Shown here: piece after piece, positions 11,380 to 20,818 of the stretch | Numbering within the stretch: position 1 is the stretch's first letter | Layout of the letters: every line of letters begins with the position of its first letter | Assembly: GCA_036927565.1 (NCBI GenBank) | Contig: JAYESD010000001.1 | Coordinates: 273,369,560 to 273,433,559, forward strand | Direction of reading: 5' to 3' | Source of the DNA: Tuctoria greenei | Lineage: Eukaryota > Streptophyta > Magnoliopsida > Poales > Poaceae | DNA: 64,000 bases | Position numbers and translations under genes: made by a program | The notes under the pieces: generated by a model | What the model saw: only the letters and a program-made list of their open reading frames with translations | Database searches by the model: none | What the model was told of the DNA's origin: nothing

Positions 11380-13313
11380 GTGCCTCCCGCAGCTCCGGTG
11401 TCTCGATTCACTGACCTTCCTCTCGTCTACCAGCGACGAGGGCGGGTTGGTGCTCAGGCTCTAGAAGCCTCGTCATCCCCGGCATCTTCGACCTCCACAG
11501 CGGCGCCACGCGTAGCCCCGGCGTTCCCGACCTCCACAGGTGTGCCAAGCGCGGCCCCGGTGTCTCCGACGCCACGCGGTGTGACACGCGCGGCCACGAT
11601 ACCACGGTTTGTCGACCCTGCTTTTGTCTACCAGCGACGAGGGCAAGTTGGTGACCCGAAGCCTGCTCGTACCGAGCCCCCGGTGTACCACCCGTCTTTG
11701 CTCCACCGAGACTCAGGGCATGTTCACCCGATGGTGACTCGACATGCAGTTGGGGTCCTCCGTCCTGTTGAGCGTTTCTCCGGTATCGCCCTCTCACCGA
11801 TGGCGCCTCCACCGTCCGCCTCCCCTTCAATATCGCCATACCGTCTTCCGCCTGTAGCGCTCTCGTTGACCCTCACTGGCGCCGCGCTATGGAGGAAGAG
11901 TATGCGGCCCAACTTGCCAACCGGATTTGGAATCTTGTTCCTCGTCCTACTCGTGGAAATGTTGTCACTGGCAAGTGGGTGTTCACGCATAAGAGGAAGG
12001 CAGATGGCTCCCTGGAGAGATATAAGGCTCGATGGGTACTTCGGGGCTTTACTCAGCGCCCTAGAGTGGACTACGACGAGACCTTCAGTCTGGTGGTGAA
12101 GCCGATGACGGTTCGCACTATACTGTCGCTGGCTCTCTCGCGTTCTTGGCCCGTCCACTAGCTGGACGTCAAGAACGTCTTCCTCCACAGTACTCTAACG
12201 GAGACAGTGTACTGCAGTCAGCCAACAAGGTTCATTGATTCAGCTCATCCAGACATGGTTTGTAAGCTGAACAAGTCTTTGTACGGTTTGAAGCAGGCAC
12301 CCTGAGCCTGGTATAGCCGGTTTGCCACCTTTCTAGTCTCGTTGGGCTTCGTTGAGGCCAAGTCAGACACGTCGCTATTTGTCTATCGACGAGAGGGTGA
12401 CACTGTCTACCTTCTCCTGTACGTCGACGACATTGTGCTGGCAGCGTCCAGCCCAGCTCTCCTTCAGCGTACTATCTCCGCCCTGCACAAGGATTTTGCT
12501 ATGGACTTGGGCCAGCTCCACCACTTCCTGGGTATTGCGGTCGAGGACCGACCAGGTGGTCTGTTTCTTCACTAGCAACAGTATTGTCTGGACATCCTCG
12601 AGCGAGCGGGCATGGCTGAGTGTAAGCCGTGCTCCACGCTGGTGGATACCCAGGCAAAGATCTCTTCTACCGGGACACCCGTCAATGATCTGACCGCCTA
12701 CAAGAGTCCTACAAGAGTCTTGCAGATGCACTTCAGAACCTCACCTTCACCAGGCCGAACATCTCCTACGCAGTTCAGCATGTGTGCCTTCACATGCATG
12801 ACCCACAGGAGCCGCACCTCACCGCTGTGAAGCGGATCCTTGACTCGGCCTCCGAGTTGGTCATCTACACTGACGCTGACTGGGCGGGCTGACCAGACAC
12901 CCGTCGTTCCACCTCTGGCTACGCCGTCTTCCTGGGCGAGAACCTCATCTCTTGGTCCTCGAAACGGCAGCCCGTGGGGTCGCGCTCGAGTGCTGAGGCA
13001 GAGTACCGGGTCGTGGCTATGTTAAGGCTTCCTGGCTTCAGCAGTTACTTCAGGAGCTCCATTCCCTCGTTGCCCGGAGCACGCTGATCTACTGTGATAA
13101 CATCAGCGTCGTCTACCTCTCCACCAACCCCGTCCAGCATCAGTGCACGAAGCATGTGGAGATTGATCTCTATTTTGTTCGTGAGCGGGTTGCACGTGGC
13201 GAAGTCCGGGTTCTCCACGTCCCGACGACGTTGCAATTCGCTGACATCTTCACGAAGGGGCTCCCATCATCGTTGTTCTCGGAGTTACGGTCCAGGGTTG
13301 GACTACGTTTAGA
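11380..13313 (+). pseudogene. Copia reverse transcriptase and RNase H, with stops
   Basis: A proline-rich linker (to about 11870) contains a duplicated LVYQRRGRVG motif. RT then begins: MEEEYAAQLANRIWNLVPR, KWVFTHKRKADGS, DVKNVFLH (after a TAG at 12159), LYGLKQAP (followed by a TGA) and the catalytic LLYVDDIVLA at about 12415. Frames change near 12575 and 12690. RNase H follows: a DADWAG-type stretch at about 12870, SSAEAEYRVVA near 12985, IYCDNISVVYLSTNPVQHQ, and FADIFTKGLPSSLF close to the 3' LTR. All domains are present but the polyprotein is interrupted at least six times. Confidence 0.85.
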
Positions 13314-13456
13314 CATTAATGTTAGCCTTTGAATCTGTGTAGTGTGAAAGGGTTTAGCTTTGGTTTCGCACTAGTGTAGCGTGAAAGGGTTTAGCTTTGG
13401 TTTCACACTACACTAACTAGCTTATATAAGGTGTACCCATTTCTATTGCCTAGTAA
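13296..13456 (+). repeat. 3' LTR with internal 37-bp tandem duplication
   Basis: It matches the 5' LTR at 7247 but carries a 37-bp unit (GTGTAGTGTGAAAGGG...CACTA) twice, at 13337-13373 and 13374-13410. The match to the 5' LTR ends at GATAATC near 13456, about 17 bp before the presumed LTR end, so this copy seems truncated. Confidence 0.75.
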
Positions 13457-13639
13457 GATAATCGGAGAAAGCAAGAGTGTGTCTTGCTTGGAAGGAGACA
13501 TGCAGTAGTTGGCTGGGTTGTTGCTTGGGACTGTAGAAGCTAAAACCACAGAGCTGAAATGGCTTGTGAAAAATCAGCCCACATAACATAAATATGAATA
13601 TATTATTGTATCTTTAAAAAAAATAGAATTCATCACTAC

Positions 13640-13740
13640 TACAGTGCACACCGCCTTGAAACGCCTAGGCGGCGCCTAGTCACACCTAGGCTCTAGGAGG
13701 ACGGTCACCACCCGCCTAGCGCCTTTTGGAACCTTGGTTT
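13640..13740. mobile_element. Right end of a TIR-type DNA element (partial)
   Basis: This is GC-rich and palindromic (GCCTAGGCGGCGCCTAG) inside otherwise A/T-rich intron sequence. Its outer part GCGCCTTTTGGAACCTTGG is an inverted counterpart of 6960-6990. With that segment it would bracket the copia element. TSD not resolved. Confidence 0.35.
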
Positions 13741-13763
13741 TAGGGACCAAGAAACAGATTTAC

Positions 13764-15358
13764 CTCAAGAAAAGAGCAGACACAATTGTAGGCTAGTTCT
13801 TCATCAGCATGTTTCACTTGTTCCTGAAAAAGAGGCAGTAAGTTTCAATTTGAAATCAGAAAAAAAATATTAACCAAAAGGCAGTAAAGAAAATGCCATC
13901 ACATTACTTCTTTGATGCGGGAGAACAACTGCTCAAATACACGGGGTGTCAGTCCCCTCTCGCTGCTCATTGAATCTTCTGACAGTGCAGATAGAGGTCC
14001 CCACATAGTGTAGGTTTTTCCACTGCCAGTCTTTTAAGAAGTTAAAACAAGAAAGAACAAGAATCAGTAGATATATTTCCAAGAACCAGACATAATAAAC
14101 GTTAGACTGAAGGTAAAATCACCTGTCCATAGGCAAATATTGAGCTGTTAAAACCTGATAGGCAATTTTCAACAAGTGGCATCCCAACAAGATGGAAGAT
14201 ATCCTCCTACATAATCGCATACAAATAAAACAGAAATAAACTTAAAGTTTCACTACAGCAAACAATAAATGCACAGTCTAACAATAAATTGGAAGGACTA
14301 GAAATCAAATAGCAACTAAAATACCTAGATAATGAAATCCAGCAAAAATAGCCAAAATTGAAGCAACGTCAAAACTTCTCTAAGCACCTATAAGATTAAC
14401 GTGTTCACTAAAGTGCCAATACATTAGCTGATTGCACCAAAACTAGTCATATATCCACTTGTGTGATAAATCAAACTAATACCATGCCTAGTAGAGCACC
14501 AAATTGGAGATATAATTGCAGATCATACCGACCCACAAATGCATGACATCAAAATGAAACTAGCAAGACCACTTCAGTATCAACTCTTACAAATCTTACT
14601 CTGACATAACATCAGAAGTCAAACCATTTACCAAACCTATTTGAGCCCCTGCACTATTCACTGCAGTCCACCAAATATGGAGCTAACCAATCCATAGCAA
14701 ACCCACGGAAGCATAAGCGAAAAATTACACGCAAATCCGCCCCAAAAATGTCACCCAGCCTGACCTGCGTGGAGACCGCGTCGGCGACAGCGTCAAACGT
14801 GAAGTCCTGCCCCTGGATCGCGACCGTGTTGGACGCCGTTTTGCGCACGCAGGCCTCTCGACCCCGATCATCGTCCCCTGCCTCCTCCTCGTCCGCACGG
14901 CATGGCGGCCGTATCCTCACCACCACCTGCGCATCACCAAACGGAAAAAACCAGGAAACCGAAGCCCGTCAAGCCAGATCTAGCGTTACGCAATCGAAAC
15001 TCCAACAGCTCCGGGGAAACCCTAGCCGTACCTGAACACATGAGTCAGGCGCGGATGCGGCGTCGGGCACTGGGCCCGCCGAATTAACGGTGGATACGTC
15101 GAGCTTCCGCTTGAACAGGTTCCCGGACGGCGGTCGCGGTGGAAGGCGGTTGCGGGAGGAGAGCGGCCTGGCGGAGGAGGACGGGGAGTGGAACGGAGAG
15201 GAGGCGTGGTCGTAGTGCAGCGCCGGGGTGGCGTAGGACGGGTCGATGTTCTCCTTGGGGGTGTGGCGCCGCGGCGGGGTCTCCCCAGGAAACTTCTCCG
15301 GCGGCGACGGCGGAGGCGTGGTGGGGTGGCGGGGGCGCCGCGAGAAGAGCGACCTCAT
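13764..15358 (-). CDS. PAKRP1: Kinesin-12 (PAKRP1 type), N-terminal half, five exons
   Basis: Exons (minus strand) are 15358-15032, 14926-14765, 14206-14123, 14030-13908 and 13823-13764. All have GT-AG borders and phase 0, and encode 252 residues. The ATG at 15358 is chosen because MRSLFSRRPR begins a basic, proline-rich N-terminus of family type with the conserved PKENIDP-like and LFKRKLDVS words. The motor starts with VVVRIRPP and continues with QGQDFTFDAVAD, MPLVENCLSGFNSSIFAYGQ and TGSGKTYTMWGP. The P-loop GQTGSGKT therefore spans the exon 3/exon 4 junction. The last visible exon ends at CVCSFLE, just before the expected IYNEQI. Switch I (SSRSH) and switch II (DLAGSE) are not in the window, so this half alone cannot hydrolyse ATP as a motor. 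The family organises the phragmoplast during plant cytokinesis. Confidence 0.93.
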
Positions 15359-15480
15359 GGCCGGGCCGCGTGGCGGAGAGGGAGCGAGGAGCGCGAGAGA
15401 CGTTGGGGGGTGAGAGAGATCGACAGGGGTAGACGGGGATTTGAAAAGTTTCGAGCGGCATTGGCGTGTCGGAGGGAGGT
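15359..15480 (-). promoter_or_regulatory. Kinesin 5' leader with CT-rich patch
   Basis: On the minus strand, the 120 bp before the ATG contain a pyrimidine-rich run (CGATCTCTCTCACCCCCC, about 15424-15407) typical of plant core promoters and leaders. No clear TATA box was recognised within this stretch. The transcription start is unknown. Confidence 0.45.
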
Positions 15481-15919
15481 GGCCAGCTGGGATAGGATGG
15501 GATCTGAGTTCCGTTTGGTTTGTATCAAAATTTACCTTACTAAAATTTGTCATGATCAACATGAGGGCATGATCAAACTGTTGGTAATGTAGTGAAAACA
15601 ATGACGTTTGGATTGTTACCAAAATTTATAATCTCTTAGTATGACATGTGAGATTCTTATGTTAACAAACTTTTTTATCGAAATATAGTCAACTGAGATC
15701 TTATTTCGTAGATTAAATTATACTGAATACAATGGTGCAAACCATTTTTTATTTTCATTAACGGTTTAGGAGATACAACCATTTGAAACTAGCTAAAACA
15801 AAAGGCAAAATCACTAATGCAGCCAATCTGAAGTCGTCACATCAGCATGCAGCAGTGGTGTTGCGTCAATGTTTGGCTAAGGTTTTGGGCTCCCCGCGTT
15901 TTGTGGCGTGTTTATATAC
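15481..15919. other. A/T-rich sequence upstream of the kinesin
   Basis: A partly repeated pair of direct words, CGTTTGGTTTGTATCAAAATTTA (about 15512) and CGTTTGGATTGTTACCAAAATTTA (about 15606), suggests a small decayed element. No inverted ends were found. Otherwise no feature was recognised. Confidence 0.35.
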
Positions 15920-16530
15920 AATGCGACACTTCTTCTGGATCTGCTAAAGAGCAGCCTGCAGAAGTTTTTTGTTCGGCGGAGCTTAGGTCTCAATCAAATG
16001 TTCTAGCAGATGAGAATATGAGACGGTGATTTTTACGTGGTTCAGGCCACAAGGACCGTAACACCTTACTCCACGGTGGATGGTATTGCTAGTATGTGTG
16101 TATGTGTGTGTTGTGGGGATTCGGTGTCTGGTTCGGTGTCCTTTGTAACGGTGGCGGTTTGAGCCTTTTATAGACAAGGCCAGACGCCTTACAAGTGGAG
16201 TCCCGACGCCTGACAGGTGGTCCCGGGGGCGATCTTATCCTAAAGATCTAAGGCTTCTCGTGTATGCTGCCTCGGACCGCCCTTTGAAGACTTGTTGTCT
16301 TGTCGCGTTGGTCGCCAGTGGCAGGACATAGTCGTTGATGATGGCAGGGAACGTCCCATCCGTCTTGTCGTCGTAAGCTACCCACTTGGCGGTGTGGGGT
16401 AGGCCTGCGGCGCCTTCACTGCGATGTGATTGGGCGTAGCGATACCTGATAGGGGCGTGCATTGCACTGTGCGCCTGGGGAAGGCGCGTGTCTTCAATGC
16501 GCGACTGTACAGGACGTGTCGCCCTTTACT
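15920..16530 (+). repeat. LTR-like repeat, copy 1
   Basis: It shares long stretches with 33040-33660 over its whole length, and with 32511-32820 over its first 300 bp. Shared words include TGCGACACTT, GGTGATTTTTACGTGGTTCA, TGACAGGTG, TGTGATTGGGC and GACGCGTGTCTT-like ends. It contains a short TG-rich microsatellite (about 16094-16112). No PBS was recognised. Confidence 0.6.
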
Positions 16531-16834
16531 TTTTGGGGTCCACGGCTCATTGCAGGCCGTGGGACACACTCCACCTCCGGAGCCCTCCTCGGTGAGAGCA
16601 AGGGTCCATAGCCGGAGGACGCGTGGCAGCTCCGGAGCCCTCCTCGGTGGGAGCAAGGGCCTAAAGTCGTATGACGCGTGGCAGCTCCAGAACCCTCCTC
16701 GACGGGGAGGACAGGTCCGGAGCTTCTTCTTGTATGCGGGGGTATCCGGTCTTGAAGGTACCGACAGTGGCCCCCGGGGCCACCTCGGAAGAGATGACGA
16801 TACCATAGGTGGGGCCTTTATCTTGTCTGGTAAA

Positions 16835-17305
16835 GGTGACGCCAGCGGGCCTCCTCGAGGGCGCTAGAGCTTGGAGAAGTGACGCCAGCAGCCCCTTTGG
16901 GGGAGCCGGAGCTCGAAGAAGTGACGCCGACGGCACCTTGGGGGGCGCCGGAGCTCATAGAAGTAACGTCAGCGGTCCCTGTGAGAGGCGCCGGAGCTCG
17001 AAGAAGTGACATCGGCGGCCCCCTTGGGAGGCGTCGGAGCTCGCAGAAGTGACGTCAGCGGCCCCCTTGAGGGTACCAGAGCTCAGAGAAGTGACGCCAG
17101 CGACCCCCTTGGAGGCGCCGGAGCTCGGAGAAGTGATGCCGACAACCCCCTTGGGGGGCGTCGGAGCTCGTAGAAGTGACGCCAGCGGTCCCCGTGGGAG
17201 GCGCCGGAGCTCGAAGAAGTGATGTCAGCGGCTGCCTTGGGAGGCGCCGAAGCTCGCAGAAGTGACGTCAGCGGCCCCCTTGGAAAGCTGTGAAGCTCGA
17301 AGAAG
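16835..17305 (+). repeat. 42/43-bp tandem array, 11 units
   Basis: Eleven head-to-tail units begin near 16835, 16879, 16921, 16963, 17006, 17049, 17091, 17133, 17176, 17219 and 17262. The pattern is GTGACGCCAGCGG, a C-run then CTTGGGAGG, then CGCCGGAGCTCGAAGAA. Units alternate between 42 and 43 bp, so reading frames on either strand shift along the array. Minus-strand ORFs with LLRAPAPPKG repeats therefore look incidental. Every unit carries GGAGCTC or a close variant. Confidence 0.85.
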
Positions 17306-17399
17306 CGTCGATGACGCCTACCACGGACGTGTAGAACGTCGGCAGCGGGATCCCTGTATGTCATGCACACACGGTAGACAAAAAGTAATTTCGCTCGTC

Positions 17400-18660
17400 G
17401 GTCACCACTTCCCTACTCTTTAGTTTTGGTATGGCTTACGGTACTTAACTAAGATATATGGCATGGGGAATTCGGTGTGACAGCATTCAGGGTATGGTCG
17501 CTGCCTTGCTCAGGGCATGAGTCGTCTGGCCCCCTTTACTGAGCTGTTAGCATTGGGAGGCAAGGTGCGCATGCTTAGGGTATAGAACAAGGCTAAGAAG
17601 GTTGCACACCCTGGACCTCCAGCTCAACGTTAGCTTTTCAGGAGTTAGAACCATTCGACATCATGGACCTCGACCAAGAAATCGATCATCAGACTCCAAA
17701 CACATTGCAGGTACCTCATGCGGATCCACCTTCAGTAGGATAGAACAACTCTAACTAGGACGAGACGGGAGAAATGTAATCGGGCATATGGCAAACGATA
17801 TGTGAAAGTAAGCAAAAAATTAAAGCATAATATAAATAATTTTGCTTGTCGGTTACTCCCTTCCTGCTTTTAGTCTCGTTATGTCTTACGGTCTCGAGTC
17901 GGGCTTACGGTGCATGAGTAATTTAGTGCGACGGTATCCGGGTCATGGTTATCGCTCTGCTCAGGAGTTTGTGTCGTCCAGCCCCCTGTACTCAACCGTT
18001 AGCGCTGAAGAGGCAAAGTGTACACGCTTAGGGTACAGAAACATGCTAAGCAGGTTGTACACTTTGGACCTCCCACAGGCGTTAGCTTTTCAGGGGAGTG
18101 ACCATTCGGCGCCACGGGCTCCCGGGCAGGAAATCAACCAAAGGACTCAAATACATCACAGGAACCTCAAGCAGACCCGCCAGAAGTAGGATTGCATAAA
18201 TCCACTAGGAGCGAGACAGTGAGAGAGTGCCCGAGCATATGACAGAGAATATGCGAGAACGAGCATGATTTGATGATCATAAAATTAATGCGTAATTAAA
18301 TGAACATAAACGGAGCATAGGACAAGACAATGATTCTTCTAACTTGGTAATCATAGGAGGAGGCAGGCTTTACAAGAAGGCAACGACCGCTCTGGATGAC
18401 AAGGGAGGAAAAATATACAGGCTTAGGGTATGGAACCATGCTAAGAAGGCTAAACACCCTGAACCAGACCCACTGGAGCTTAGTTGCTTCAAGCGCTGCT
18501 CCTAGATGCTATGACACTCTTTTCAGAGGAAAAAACACTATCTACCACTACGAACAGGGTGAAGCTTTACCGGAGTGGCGCTGGAGAGGCAAAGTGTACA
18601 CGCTTAGGGTGTAGGACCAGACTAAGCAGGTTGCATACTTTGGATCTCTCACCATGCCAA
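17400..18660 (+). repeat. Three degraded repeats of roughly 400-500 bp
   Basis: Shared words recur in order: TTAGGGTAT or TTAGGGTAC then GAAC and ATGCTAAG, AGGTTG, ACCTC, GTTAGCTTTTCAGG, TCAAACACAT-like, GAGACAG, and GGCATATG or GAGCATATGACAG. Blocks start near 17420, 17850 and 18400; the last is partial. No protein was recognised. They look like internal repeats of the surrounding non-autonomous element. Confidence 0.55.
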
Positions 18661-19003
18661 AAGTAAAACTTACAGCAGATCTTTGGGTCACACTTACCGT
18701 AACGCCTTGGTGACGTCATTGTCGTTGTGGTGTCGGGAAACCGCTTGACGACCTGCCCATGAGACCCCTTAGAGGCCCCCTCGTAGGTGTGGTCAACTGG
18801 TTGGGCACGCCTACCACTTAGTCGCAGGATGTCGTCGGTGGCCCCCGACAGAGCACGGGAGCATGGATATTTGACTCTGGTGGCCCCCTTGGGGAGCGTC
18901 GGGCTTGAATTGAGATGTGTGGTCGTCGTCGGAGAAGTCTCTGGCGGTGATGGCGATGAGGCAGCCACCGAACCAAGGCGACGCTCACCCTCAACGTGCA
19001 GAA
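18661..19003. other. Interior of the non-autonomous element, no gene
   Basis: GC-rich sequence related in wording to the neighbouring arrays (GTGGCCCCCTTGGGGAGCGTCGG near 18880). No conserved domain was seen in any frame. Confidence 0.4.
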
Positions 19004-19313
19004 CGTCGATGGAGGGATCCCCTGGGAGGTGCCAGAGCTAGATGCTCTGACGGTGCCCACCATCAATGCTAAGAAACGTCAACGGCGGGCCCCCTGGGAG
19101 GTACCAGAGTTGTATGCTCTAGCGTCGCCCATCATCAACAAGAAGAACATCGACGGTGGGCCCCCTGGATGGGGCCGGACCTGGCTGCTCTGACGTCGCC
19201 CATCGTCGGTGTAGAAACATTAACGGCAAGCCCCCTGGATGGTGTCAGAGCTGGCCGCTCCGGCGTCGCCCATCGTCGGTGTAGAAACATTGACGGCAAG
19301 CCCCCTGGGTGGT
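19004..19313 (+). repeat. ~70-bp tandem array, left part
   Basis: Units start with CGTCGATGG or CATTAACGG, then GGCCCCCTGGGAGG, CAGAGCT and CGTCGCCCATC, then AAGAAA or GTAGAAA. Four full units and part of a fifth precede the Sirevirus. The array resumes at 32282 after the GTGGT target duplication. Confidence 0.75.
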
Positions 19314-20758
19314 TGAAAGCATCTAGGCCCCCATGAGGTATAGTTTCGGTGATTAATGACAACCGTTGGATATTACTAATGAGTTTGTGGATGCAAGGTC
19401 TCCCATATTACTCATCACGCTTGATGTATTCTACACTTATATCGTCTACTGCTCATTGGATACGATTGGAGACCCCTTAACAAATCATTCTATGAGGTTA
19501 ATCGATTTTTATGAAGATTAGGAGAAAAAGCTCATATGTCAAAATTATTCAACCAAAATTGACAGCACTCAAGATTTAGTAATCATCAGAAGAACATTTC
19601 AAACCAATGTCTAAGAGGTCAAACGAGCAAATTCCAAAAGAATCACTTAGAACAACTCGAAGCAAACAAAATCAACTCACCGGATCAATCGATGTTTCCA
19701 AAAAATAATACATCGGTCGAGTTGGTTTAGCAGAAGAAGAAGACCTCAGAACCAAGTACTAACCGGATCATCCGATGATTAAGGGAATGTTACATCGGTC
19801 CATCAGTACAGTAAGCAATCTCCCTGGACCAAGTGTAACACCAGACCATCCGATGTACAATTATAAATACATTGGTCAATCACTCCAGTAAGCATTAATT
19901 CTGAACCAATTCTGGATGAAGTGCCACCAGATCATCCGATGAGAAGACAAATGTAACATCAGTCTATCAACGGTCATATCTGACACAGTGACATCAGCTA
20001 ATTTGGATTCAACCGATGACAACTGAAGGGGGGACATCGGATCATCCGGTGTTCGCATAACAGTGATGTCAGCCTACTTTTCCAACGACTATTTCGTGGA
20101 GGTTGGCTATTTATACCCCTTCAACCAGTCTATTCGACAAGTCTTAACAACCAGAGCTACTCTACACATTCTCAAGCATTCAAGACATTGAGCTACCACT
20201 TCTACATCATTTACACCACTTACACACCAAGAGATAGGCTAGAACTTGCTAGAGATAGTGCTTGTGTGCTTCCATTCTTGGTGATTGGAGTCTCTAGTGT
20301 AGTGAGAGCTGTAAGGGAGTGTCTCTTGGTGATTGCATTGGAGAGAACCTTCCGGATCTTGCCAAGACGGTTGTGGAAGCCCGGAGGATCCAACTTGTAC
20401 AAGGCTTGAGCTCCACCTTGCCGAGGTTGGCGAACGGAGAAGTATAGTGAAGATCCCTAGTCTCGGTGACTTGGGAGTGGCTATACCCTTTGGTGGGTGC
20501 CACAACGTGGATGTAGTAAGATGTTGACGATCTTGCCGAACCACGGGATAAATCTCCGTGTCTTCGTGTCTCCTCAGGAGTTTGCGCTTTCTTCCTCTTC
20601 CCTTACACTTATGCATTTCATATACCGCAAAGTTACTATTCACTTGAATGCATAGGTTGTTTGCATAGGGAATTGGGCTTTTAGTAATTAAGTTTTTATT
20701 GCTTTAATTTTTGAAAAGAAGCCTAATTCACCCCCCTCTTGGGCATTCGATCCTTACA
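19314..20758 (+). repeat. 5' LTR of Sirevirus A
   Basis: It is 1,445 bp with TG...CA ends. Between 19680 and 20051 it holds a series of CCGATG/CATCGG half-sites and palindromes, for example CATCGGATCATCCGGTG at 20035-20051. These are followed by a TATTTATA box at 20108-20115, probably the core promoter. Confidence 0.97.
20108..20115 (+). promoter_or_regulatory. LTR TATA box
   Basis: TATTTATA lies about 57 bp after the last palindrome and is conserved in the 3' LTR at 31625-31632. Transcription would be expected to start some 30 bp downstream. Confidence 0.65.
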
Positions 20759-20760
20759 AT

Positions 20761-20772
20761 TGGTATCAGAGC
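20761..20772 (+). promoter_or_regulatory. Primer binding site (tRNA-iMet)
   Basis: TGGTATCAGAGC, two bases after the 5' LTR, is complementary to the 3' end of initiator methionine tRNA, the standard copia primer. Confidence 0.95.
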
Positions 20773-20818
20773 AAGGTTGCTCATTGGATCATTCTAGCTT
20801 CACCGCTAGAGAGCTAAA

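Larger units (their letters stand above)
7247..13456 (+). mobile_element. Ty1/copia retrotransposon with nested hAT element
   Basis: This is a near full-length copia element lying where the middle of the kinesin gene should be. Short LTRs at 7247-7395 and 13296-13456 share ACGTTTAGACATTAATGTTAG-like starts and GGTGTACCCATTTC near their ends. A weak PBS-like TGATATCATTAGCC follows the 5' LTR. Gag, protease, integrase, RT and RNase H are all recognisable in order, with frameshifts and stops. A 905-bp hAT element splits the integrase-RT linker. The short LTR and pol style suggest the Ale/Retrofit lineage, but this is tentative. Its orientation is opposite to the kinesin gene. Confidence 0.85.

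Noticed and set aside
15512..15640. MITE upstream of the kinesin
   Set aside because: The repeated words are direct, not inverted, and no target duplication was found.
16835..17305. CRISPR-like regular repeats
   Set aside because: No unique spacers between repeats, and the setting is a plant retroelement; it is a plain tandem array.
16818..17370. Repeat protein encoded on the minus strand of the 42/43-bp array
   Set aside because: Unit length is not a multiple of three throughout, so the frame changes from unit to unit.
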